From positions 9,435,510-9,499,509 of the forward strand of contig NZ_AP018178.1 of assembly GCF_002368195.1 (NCBI RefSeq): a DNA stretch of 64,000 nucleotides, in the 5' to 3' direction. This document shows, piece by piece, positions 55,007-61,303 of this stretch. The notes beneath the pieces are model-generated. The model did not search any database. It was given only the letters and a program-made list of their open reading frames with translations, and was not told the DNA's origin. Made by a program: the position numbers and the translations under genes. This stretch comes from Calothrix sp. NIES-2100 (GTDB lineage: Bacteria; Cyanobacteriota; Cyanobacteriia; Cyanobacteriales; Nostocaceae). Numbering within the stretch: the stretch's first letter is position 1; each line of letters opens with the position of its first letter.

Positions 55007-55079
55007 AATAATACAAAGCAACGTTCAAAAAGGAGTCAACTTTCAACCGTAGCGGATAGATGAATTTTGAATTGTTATG

Positions 55080-55207
55080 TGGCGGGTAGCTCAGTGGTAG
55101 AGCGCCAAAAACATCTTTGTTCACCCCTTGTCTGAAAAGACCGAAGAATAAAGGTTATCGACTGATAATCGGGAAGGTCGCGGGTTCAAATCCCGCCCCG
55201 CCACCCA
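55080..55207 (+). ncRNA. tRNA-like Y RNA, copy 1 (Ile-like anticodon loop)
   Basis: 128 bases. The acceptor TGGCGGG pairs perfectly with CCCGCCA. D arm GCTC-AGTGGTA-GAGC, T arm GCGGG-TTCAAAT-CCCGC, discriminator C, and CCA encoded (55205-55207). Between D arm and anticodon arm lies the Y module with hairpin GTCT-GAAA-AGAC, then CGAAGAA and AAAGGTTATCG. CGA-CTGATAA-TCG follows, whose loop equals that of tRNA-Ile(GAT). Bacterial Y RNAs of the YrlA type combine a Ro-binding module with a tRNA-like part, which fits. Confidence 0.85.
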
Positions 55208-55230
55208 AAATCTAATTTTGAATTTTCCTG

Positions 55231-55355
55231 TGGTGGGTAGCCAAGTGGTAAGGCGCTAAACATCCTTATTCACCTCTTGCCTGAAAAGGCCGACGAATTG
55301 AGGGTTATCGATTGGGTTCGAGCGATCGCGGGTTCGATTCCCGCCCCACCACCCA
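55231..55355 (+). ncRNA. tRNA-like Y RNA, copy 2
   Basis: 125 bases. The acceptor TGGTGGG/CCCACCA is perfect, D arm GCC-AAGTGGTA-GGC, T arm GCGGG-TTCGATT-CCCGC, CCA encoded (55353-55355). The Y module contains hairpin GCCT-GAAA-AGGC, CGACGAA and GAGGGTTATCG. The anticodon-like loop is imperfect (TCG-ATTGGGTT-CGA). Confidence 0.85.
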
Positions 55356-55378
55356 AAATCTAATTTTGAATTTTCCTG

Positions 55379-55505
55379 TGGTGGGTAGCCAAGTGGTAAG
55401 GCGCTAAACACCCTTATTCACCTCTTGCCTGCAAAGGCCGACGAATTGAGGGTTATCGTATGCAAAACGAGCAATCGCGGGTTCAAATCCCGCCCCACTA
55501 CACCA
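55379..55505 (+). ncRNA. tRNA-like Y RNA, copy 3 (Cys-like anticodon loop)
   Basis: 127 bases, close to copy 2 in its 5' half. Acceptor TGGTGGG with CCCACTA, extended by two further pairs; T arm GCGGG-TTCAAAT-CCCGC; CCA at 55503-55505. The Y hairpin is GCCT-GCAA-AGGC. After GGGTTATCG the stem TCGT/ACGA encloses ATGCAAA, with U33 and anticodon GCA as in tRNA-Cys. Confidence 0.85.
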
Positions 55506-55517
55506 AATACAGTTATG

Positions 55518-55734
55518 TGGCGGATGGCGAAATTGGTAAACGCACTTGAAAAAAAACCTTAATTCATGACTTGTCCGAAAGGGCCGAAGAGTTGAGGGTT
55601 ATCGTATCTAGCAACCTATAGGTTTTGCAGGTACCCTTCGGGAAGCCGCTGACGCTCCTTCTCCCAAGGGGAGACGCTTCGCGAACGTCGCTACCGCTTC
55701 GCTAATGCGTCTACAAATCCTGCTCCGCCACCCA
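55518..55734 (+). ncRNA. tRNA-like Y RNA, copy 4, T loop split by a dispersed repeat
   Basis: 217 bases. Acceptor TGGCGGA/TCCGCCA is perfect and CCA is encoded (55732-55734). The D region (TGGCGAAATTGGTAAACGC) resembles tRNA-Leu. The Y hairpin is GTCC-GAAA-GGGC, followed by CGAAGAGTTGAGGGTTATCG. The T stem GCAGG (55627-55631) and CCTGC (55719-55723) are separated by about 80 bases of GC-rich repeat instead of seven, so this copy is probably non-functional or specially processed. Confidence 0.75.
55632..55713. mobile_element. short dispersed repeat inserted in a tRNA-like T loop
   Basis: About 80 bases of the GC-rich type seen in many cyanobacterial intergenic regions (GGGAAGCCGCTGACGCTCC, GGGGAGACGCTTCGCGAACG). 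The trinucleotide TAC occurs at both edges, a possible small target duplication. Confidence 0.6.
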
Positions 55735-55758
55735 AAATCTAATTTTGAATTTTTACAT

Positions 55759-55899
55759 GGATGGGTAGCTCAATCTGGTAGAGCGTTGAATGGGTTAACA
55801 CCCATAGTCCTTGGTTCACAACCTTGCCTGAAAAGGCCGACGATTCGAGGGTTATCGTCAATTCAAAAGTTGCAGGTTCAATTCCTGCCCCATCCGCCA
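55759..55899 (+). ncRNA. tRNA-like Y RNA, copy 5
   Basis: 141 bases. Acceptor GGATGGG/CCCATCC is perfect, D arm GCTC..GAGC, T arm GCAGG-TTCAATT-CCTGC, discriminator G and encoded CCA (55897-55899). An extra hairpin ATGGG-TTAACA-CCCAT lies before the Y module, where the other copies have an unpaired A-rich stretch. Y hairpin GCCT-GAAA-AGGC, then CGACGATTCGAGGGTTATCG. Confidence 0.83.
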
Positions 55900-55922
55900 A
55901 AATCTAATTTTAAATTTTCATG

Positions 55923-56049
55923 TGGCAGGTAGCTCAGTTGGTAGAGCGCCTAAAACATCCTTGTTCACCCCTTGCCTGCAAAGGCCGAAGAATGAGGGTT
56001 ATCGCCTTCCACGCGGGATGTCGCAGGTTCAAATCCTGCCCTGCCACCT
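55923..56049 (+). ncRNA. tRNA-like Y RNA, copy 6 (Gly-like anticodon loop)
   Basis: About 127 bases. Acceptor TGGCAGG/CCTGCCA, D arm GCTC-AGTTGGTA-GAGC, T arm GCAGG-TTCAAAT-CCTGC. Y hairpin GCCT-GCAA-AGGC with CGAAGAATGAGGGTTATCG. CGC-CTTCCAC-GCG follows, whose loop matches tRNA-Gly(TCC). CCA is not encoded here (CCT). It ends 36 bases before the ro60 start, so the array may run into the coding message. Confidence 0.82.
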
Positions 56050-56055
56050 TTCATT

Positions 56056-56078
56056 TTTGCCCGCAAGGGCCGGGAGAT
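56056..56078 (+). promoter_or_regulatory. Y-like hairpin and ribosome-binding site in the ro60 leader
   Basis: TTTGCCC-GCAA-GGGCCGGGAGATGAAG repeats the core of the Y module (TTGCCT-GCAA-AGGCCGAAGAATGAGG) with stem GCCC/GGGC. The GGGAG directly after it is the Shine-Dalgarno sequence of ro60. Ro60 could bind here and limit its own translation; this is inference. Confidence 0.55.
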
Positions 56079-56084
56079 GAAGTC

Positions 56085-57689
56085 ATGAATTACAATTTCT
56101 TCACTAAAAAGAAAACCAATACACCGCAAAATCAGCCTATCCCCGGACGGGAAGCAGAGATGATTAAAGGACGTTCCGGCGGGTATATGTTTGATGCGGG
56201 TATTTGGAAAATGCTGCGCCGTTGTCTGTTAATTGGCACAGCAAAAAGCACTTACTACGCAGGAAAGCAGGAACTAACAGAAGATTTTGTAAATGTTGTC
56301 AAACAAGCTGTGGCAGAGAATCCAGGGCGTGTTGCAGAGGAAATTCTCTATGCTAGCGATGGCCGCGCCATCAACAACAGTGCGCCTATCTTGGCTTTAG
56401 TGCTGCTGTCGATGGGTGAAACACCAGAAGCTAAAAAGGCGTTTGGGGAAATCTTTGGGCAAGTTATCCGCACAGGTAGCCACTTCTACGAATGGCTAAA
56501 CTACACCAAATCGCTGCGGGGATTTGGTAAGGTGGTGCGCGAAGCTGGGAAAACTTGGCTATCTCGTGAAGATGTCAAAGGTTTGGCTTATCAACTGTTG
56601 AAATATCAACAGCGTCAAGGCTTCACTCACCGAGATGCATTGCGGTTGTTTCATGTCAAACCACCTACAGAAACTCACCGTGAATTATTTGAGTGGGTAG
56701 TTAAAGGTTGGGAAGATTTGCCAGCAGAAATCCCTTCGCAAGCATTAGCGCAGATTTGGTGGTATGAGTGGTTAAAGCGGAATCCTAACGAAACTCATAC
56801 TGCGATCGCGCAAGGACACCTCACCCACGAAATGGCTGCACCTGTGGGTAAAATGGATCAACAAGCTTGGCAGCTGCTTTTCCAAGAAATGCCCATTGGT
56901 GCAATGCTGCGTAACCTTGGTTCTTTGACTGACTTAGGTGTACTGCGAACTGATGAAAGTGCCAATATTCTGCGAGTCGAAGGAGTTCTCAACAACCAAG
57001 AACATCTGCGCAAAGGTCGTATCCATCCGATTGATGTTTTAAAAGCTTTGAAAACTTATCAATCTGGTGGAAAATTAGGACGCAGCCAGAAGACATGGGA
57101 ACCAGTCCCCCGGATTGTAGACATCTTAGAAAAGGCGGTTGAACTATCTTTTGATGTCGTCCAACCCACAGGTAAAGTTTTCATGCACGCTGTAGACGTT
57201 TCTGGCTCCATGTCTTGGGGTGTGGTTGATTCAGTTGGTTTAAGCTGCTGTGAAATTGCGACGACAATGGCGTTAGTCACAGCCAAAGCTGAGCAAAACT
57301 ACATGATTCGGGGCTTTGCTACAGAATTTCGCGAATTAGGTATCACAGCCAAAGATACTTTTAGTTCTGCACTGCGTAAAGCTAGCCAGCAAAACTTCGG
57401 TGGTACAGATGCTTCTGTCGCTTACGACTGGATGATTAAACATAAGTTCAAAGCAGATGTAGTTTGCTTTTGGACTGACAATGAGTCATGGGCTGGTTCT
57501 AAGCATCCCAGTCAAGCCTTGGCGGAGTACCGCCAGAAGGTGAACCCCAACGCTAAGGCAGTATATGTCACCCTAGCACCTTACAACATTACCTTGGTAG
57601 ATCCTCAAGATCCCCTTTCCTGGGATTTAGCTGGGTTCGACCCAGGAACACCTCGCATTATCCAGATGCTAGCTACTGGGGAACTTTAA
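56085..57689 (+). CDS. Ro60/Rsr RNA-binding protein (TROVE + vWA)
   Basis: 534 residues from the ATG at 56085, which has GGGAG upstream; the frame is open further back only through Y RNA copy 6. The TROVE domain (about 25-345) opens with GREAEMIKGRSGGYMFDAG and continues as helical repeats forming the ring that holds misfolded RNA 3' ends and, on its outer face, Y RNA. The von Willebrand A domain (about 360-530) has the MIDAS HAVDVSGSMSWG near 368 and GGTDASVAYDWM near 444. Length matches bacterial Rsr. In Deinococcus, Y RNA tethers Rsr to a 3' exonuclease for RNA decay. The six tRNA-like RNAs upstream and one downstream are its evident partners. No RtcB or exonuclease gene is adjacent. Confidence 0.95.
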   Translation: MNYNFFTKKKTNTPQNQPIPGREAEMIKGRSGGYMFDAGIWKMLRRCLLIGTAKSTYYAGKQELTEDFVNVVKQAVAENPGRVAEEILYASDGRAINNSAPILALVLLSMGETPEAKKAFGEIFGQVIRTGSHFYEWLNYTKSLRGFGKVVREAGKTWLSREDVKGLAYQLLKYQQRQGFTHRDALRLFHVKPPTETHRELFEWVVKGWEDLPAEIPSQALAQIWWYEWLKRNPNETHTAIAQGHLTHEMAAPVGKMDQQAWQLLFQEMPIGAMLRNLGSLTDLGVLRTDESANILRVEGVLNNQEHLRKGRIHPIDVLKALKTYQSGGKLGRSQKTWEPVPRIVDILEKAVELSFDVVQPTGKVFMHAVDVSGSMSWGVVDSVGLSCCEIATTMALVTAKAEQNYMIRGFATEFRELGITAKDTFSSALRKASQQNFGGTDASVAYDWMIKHKFKADVVCFWTDNESWAGSKHPSQALAEYRQKVNPNAKAVYVTLAPYNITLVDPQDPLSWDLAGFDPGTPRIIQMLATGEL

Positions 57690-57825
57690 AAAGGTGTGGG
57701 CATAGGGCATGGGGCATTGGGCATTGGGAATTTGTTATTTCTCCTATGCTTCCTCTGCTTCCTTGTCCCCCTTGTCCCTCTTCCCTTGTCCTCCTTCCCT
57801 TCAACTTTGAGAATTTATACTACAT

Positions 57826-57932
57826 GGCGGGTTATCCTGGTTCGCAACTTGCCTTTCGGGGACGAAGAACTTAGGTTTATCGGTTTTATCTCCAACATTT
57901 TGGGGATAGCGGGTTCAATTCCCGCACCCGCC
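57826..57932 (+). ncRNA. tRNA-like Y RNA, copy 7 (divergent, downstream of ro60)
   Basis: 107 bases. GGCGGGT pairs perfectly with ACCCGCC, the T arm is GCGGG-TTCAATT-CCCGC, and an anticodon-like arm ATCTCC..GGGGAT is present, but the D arm is nearly lost and CCA is not encoded. The Y module is recognisable as CTTGCC, a TTCG-capped hairpin, GACGAAGAAC and GGTTTATCGG. It is separated from ro60 by 136 bases of repeat-rich sequence. Confidence 0.65.
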
Positions 57933-58043
57933 TTTAAAAATAATACAGAACTGAATACAGGCTTACAGAGGTTGTGTATTGCATTAAGCAAAAAATATTT
58001 CCCCTGGCGGATGCCTAATGTTGTGGTAGCTTGTTGTTAGATT

Positions 58044-58078
58044 CCCAACAGACGGCTAAATAATAGCTGTCTGTTGGG
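58044..58078 (+). terminator. strong stem-loop upstream of a response regulator
   Basis: CCCAACAGAC (58044-58053) pairs perfectly with GTCTGTTGGG (58069-58078); further pairs GGCT/AGCT extend the stem. No T run follows, so it may be a processing site or attenuator rather than a classic terminator. Confidence 0.55.
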
Positions 58079-58116
58079 AGTTCCTCCGTAATTGATGCAG
58101 GCAACTAAGGAGGCAC

Positions 58117-58587
58117 ATGTTAAACATGACAAATAACGCTGAAGATCCGCATCTCCAAGAAGAGACAAAAGACTTTCAATCTCTAGATGGCTTGCGAGTT
58201 TTATTAGTAGATGATAATGAAGACAGCTTAATCCTCACGACGTTTATTCTGGAAAACATTGGTTTGCAAGTAAAAACAGCAACATCAGTATCACAAGCTC
58301 TGGAAACAATCAAACAATCAAAATTTGATATTTTAATTTCTGACATCGCTATGCCAGAAATGGATGGTTATTCTTTAATTCGCAACATTAGGGAAGGCAG
58401 CATTTCCGAACAACGGGAGATACCAGCCATCGCTTTAACTGCTTTGAGTTCTGACGAAAGTCGCAGCATGGCGCTGGATTCAGGTTTTCAAAGCTATGTG
58501 AATAAGCCTGTAGAACCGACAGTGTTATTAGGAGAAATTAAACGTTTGATTAGTAAAAGTAAAACTTTTCCTCAATCACCTCAATAA
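58117..58587 (+). CDS. single-domain response regulator
   Basis: 156 residues. After about 25 unconserved residues comes one receiver domain: VLLVDDNEDS near 30, phospho-acceptor Asp in ISDIAMPEMDGY (about 75), Thr/Ala in IALTALS, and Lys in YVNKPVEP. There is no output domain. AAGGAGG lies just before the ATG, with a second ATG at 58126. It is convergent with the hybrid kinase, whose receiver domain is similar in sequence, so it may be part of the same phosphorelay. Confidence 0.9.
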   Translation: MLNMTNNAEDPHLQEETKDFQSLDGLRVLLVDDNEDSLILTTFILENIGLQVKTATSVSQALETIKQSKFDILISDIAMPEMDGYSLIRNIREGSISEQREIPAIALTALSSDESRSMALDSGFQSYVNKPVEPTVLLGEIKRLISKSKTFPQSPQ

Positions 58588-58667
58588 AAATATTTAAAGC
58601 GATCGCCTACCTTAACATACATAAAGTAAAAACTTAAATTCCAGAATTAGCAATATTTTCACCAGAC

Positions 58668-60794
58668 TCACCCTACCCCAGCAAGTCTCACAATGGCTGC
58701 AACTAATTCTTCTGGGTTTATAGGTTTAGGTAAATGAACCTGAAAACCAGCTTGGAATGCTTGCTGCTGATCGTATTGTCTCGCGAAAGCAGTCAGAGCG
58801 ATCGCCGGAATTTGTCCTCCTTTTTCTGCACTCCAAGTTCTCAGTTGACGCAATAAGGTATAGCCATCCATATCGGGCATACTAATATCGCTGACTAATA
58901 CATCTGGCTTTTCCTGTTCTATAGCTTGCAATGCTTCTAAGGCGGAAGATACTGTTATTACCATAGCCCCATCTTGCTCTAAGACAAACGCCACAAAATC
59001 TAGCGAATCTGGATCATCATCAACCACTAAAATTTGCACTCCAGCCAGAGACAAAAACTTAGGTCTTAAGTCAGAGGAAGGATTTTGTTCTGCTATCAAA
59101 TCTTGATTTTCGTTTTGCGGAAGCGGTAAATTGACTGTGAAAGTTGCACCTTGATTGTCTCCTGCACTCATTGCTGTGACTGTACCGCCATGCATTTCGA
59201 CTATATTCCGGACAATTGCCAATCCTAGACCTAATCCCCCAAATTTTCTGGTAGAACTGCTATCTGCTTGGCGGAAGTAATCAAATGCATAAGGTAAAAA
59301 CTCAGCGCTAATCCCCTTACCTGTATCACTAACGATGATTTGAGCATAGCCATCAGTTTTGCTCAAGCGCACTTCTACCCTTCCGCCGTTGGGAGTAAAT
59401 TTGACAGCGTTAGAAAGTAAATTCCAAACGACTTGTTGCAAGCGAGTTGCATCACCCAATACTGGCCCCACACTTGGCTGAAAAACTGTACTCACCTGAA
59501 TTGACTTGGTTTGTGCAGCTACAGCCATTGTTTCCAGTGCAGACAAAACGATAGAGTCTAAGTGAATATTCCTCACATTCAGTGTCAGTTTACCTTGTAA
59601 AATTCTCGAGATATCCAGCAAATCCTCAATCAGTTGCATCTGTAACTTGGCATTGCGCTGTATTGTCCCTAGGGCTTGCAATGTCTTTTCTCGTTCTAAG
59701 TTGCCACTTTGCAACAAATTTGACCAGCCCAAAATCGCGTTCATTGGGGTACGTAATTCGTGGGAAAGTACAGCCAAAAATTCATCTTTAATTCGATTGG
59801 CTGTTTCTGCTTTAGCTCTGGCTGCTTGTTCCAATTCTAGTAAATGGGCGCGTTCTTGTTGTATCTCCTTTTGTTCGTGAATATCTGTACAAGTTCCAAA
59901 CCACTTCACTACATGACCTTGCTCATCCTTCAAGGGTAAGCCGCGTGCTAGCTGCCAACGATAGGAACTATCAGCCGCTCGTTTAAAGCGGTATTCAGTT
60001 TCATATAAAGTGCCATTGCTAACAGCATTTAACCAGATTTCCGAAGTCCTTTCGACATCATCTGGATGCAATGCTGCTACCCAACCAGAACCCAAGGACT
60101 GTTCTAATGTTAGCCCAGTGTAATTACACCACTTTTGGTTGAAATAATCACATTGCCCGTTAGCATCTGCTGTCCATACCAGTTGGGGAATGGCTTCAGC
60201 TAGATAACGGTAGCGTTCTTCACTTTGACGTAGAGCTTCTAAAATGCGTTGGCGTTCAGCGATTTCTTGTTGTAATTGTTCGTTGGTTGTGGTAATCTCA
60301 TTAGTGCGAATAGCAACCAACTCTTCCAAATGATTTTGGTATTTTCTGAGTTCCGCCTCTATTTTTAACCGCTCAGTTATTTGTGTTTGTAGTTGTTGGT
60401 TTGCTTGTTCTAACTGAGCAGGACTAGGAAGTGCTAATGCTTTTGGAACTAAAGGTACAAGTTGTACTGCTGTAAATAAAGATATAGTTGCAGTTAGGGC
60501 TTTGATTAATCCTGATAGCCAATAGGTTGGATGCCAAAGCGTCCAAATTTCCATTAAGTGAGTAGTGCCACAAGCGACAATAAATCCACTAAAAAGTAGA
60601 AATATCCAATGGAAGGGAAGATCCCGCCGCTTGTTAACGAAGTAGAAAAGTGTAGATGGAATTGAATAATAAGCTAGTGCAATGACTGCGTCAGATAAGA
60701 TATGTAGCCAAACTAAATCAGTTTTCCATAGATAGCAGTGCCCATGCGGGATAAAAGACCCGGAACTAAAAAAAATATTCCATAATTCTGACAT
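58668..60794 (-). CDS. ethylene-receptor-like hybrid histidine kinase
   Basis: 708 residues. Three N-terminal membrane helices (about 28-120) match the copper and ethylene-binding domain of plant ETR1: Asp35 and Tyr42 in SDAVIALAYYSIP, Cys75 and His79 in FIVACGTTHLMEIWTL, with the same spacing as Asp25, Tyr32, Cys65 and His69 of ETR1. A coiled coil, a PAS domain (about 190-310), HisKA with SHELRTPMN (His about 346), HATPase (DTGKGIS, GLGLGLAIV) and a receiver with ISMPDMDG (Asp about 636) follow. The Synechocystis homologue is known to bind ethylene and affect phototaxis. Confidence 0.93.
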   Translation of the reverse strand: MSELWNIFFSSGSFIPHGHCYLWKTDLVWLHILSDAVIALAYYSIPSTLFYFVNKRRDLPFHWIFLLFSGFIVACGTTHLMEIWTLWHPTYWLSGLIKALTATISLFTAVQLVPLVPKALALPSPAQLEQANQQLQTQITERLKIEAELRKYQNHLEELVAIRTNEITTTNEQLQQEIAERQRILEALRQSEERYRYLAEAIPQLVWTADANGQCDYFNQKWCNYTGLTLEQSLGSGWVAALHPDDVERTSEIWLNAVSNGTLYETEYRFKRAADSSYRWQLARGLPLKDEQGHVVKWFGTCTDIHEQKEIQQERAHLLELEQAARAKAETANRIKDEFLAVLSHELRTPMNAILGWSNLLQSGNLEREKTLQALGTIQRNAKLQMQLIEDLLDISRILQGKLTLNVRNIHLDSIVLSALETMAVAAQTKSIQVSTVFQPSVGPVLGDATRLQQVVWNLLSNAVKFTPNGGRVEVRLSKTDGYAQIIVSDTGKGISAEFLPYAFDYFRQADSSSTRKFGGLGLGLAIVRNIVEMHGGTVTAMSAGDNQGATFTVNLPLPQNENQDLIAEQNPSSDLRPKFLSLAGVQILVVDDDPDSLDFVAFVLEQDGAMVITVSSALEALQAIEQEKPDVLVSDISMPDMDGYTLLRQLRTWSAEKGGQIPAIALTAFARQYDQQQAFQAGFQVHLPKPINPEELVAAIVRLAGVG

Positions 60795-61303
60795 ACAAGT
60801 GTTGACTCCCTACCCCTTGAAAGCTCTGCCAGTTCTGAAGTTTAACAGCTAGCACTGATATTATTCTCATCTATTCCTGTAATAACAATAAAAATCATGT
60901 CAAGGTTTCAGTGCTTTCATTACAGCAATTTAGCTGTTTATTGACAATTAAATGTGAAAAATAAACTCTACCAGTGTTCAGGAAGGTAGGGTTATGAGTC
61001 TCAAAATGTTAAAATTATTGAACCTGTATAGATATAAATCTAATTATATATGTGACTTCCCCAAGGAAAAATAGCTGAGGTGGCGAAAGAAATTAGATTT
61101 ACAGCGTTCTCATCTGAATTTCTTCTACAGTACAGCTGTTGCATAAAAGTGCGATCGCCAAATTCATGTATAAGTTTTTTTTGGCGTTGCATAAATGCAA
61201 GATGATTTTCGTAATTTTCCTTTGCGTCTACCAAGCAGGTTCCGCCTCGCTGGTATGCGTGAGACATTCATCCTAGATTCAGCAACGCCGTTTTTCCAGA
61301 CGA
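60795..61303. other. intergenic region with a doubtful small gene
   Basis: 509 bases. 60840-61060 is AT-rich without structure. The right half contains the small frame at 61040-61267. Confidence 0.5.
61040..61267 (-). CDS. doubtful small protein, possibly repeat-derived
   Basis: 75 residues, MSHAYQRGGTCLVDAKENYEN onward, with AGGATGA directly before the ATG. I do not recognise a family. The DNA contains TTTATGCAACGCC near 61190 and TTTATGCAACAGC near 61140, and RCGNAGGTT-like GC-rich patches, which suggests a decayed mobile element end. It lies 36 bases after the CHASE2 kinase stop on the same strand. Confidence 0.3.
   Translation of the reverse strand: MSHAYQRGGTCLVDAKENYENHLAFMQRQKKLIHEFGDRTFMQQLYCRRNSDENAVNLISFATSAIFPWGSHIYN

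Larger units (their letters stand above)
54620..55079. other. intergenic region before the tRNA-like array
   Basis: 460 bases, AT-rich, holding a dispersed palindrome at 54917 and the candidate array promoter at 54978. No gene is seen. Confidence 0.6.

Noticed and set aside
55080..56049. Calling the array ordinary tRNA genes or tRNAs with group I introns
   Set aside because: The inserts are only about 50-55 bases, lie between the D arm and anticodon arm rather than in the anticodon loop, share Y RNA motifs and precede a Ro60 gene.
55920..56084. N-terminal extension of the Ro60 protein through Y RNA copy 6
   Set aside because: The extension is translated from a folded RNA gene, while the ATG at 56085 has a good ribosome-binding site and gives the normal protein length.
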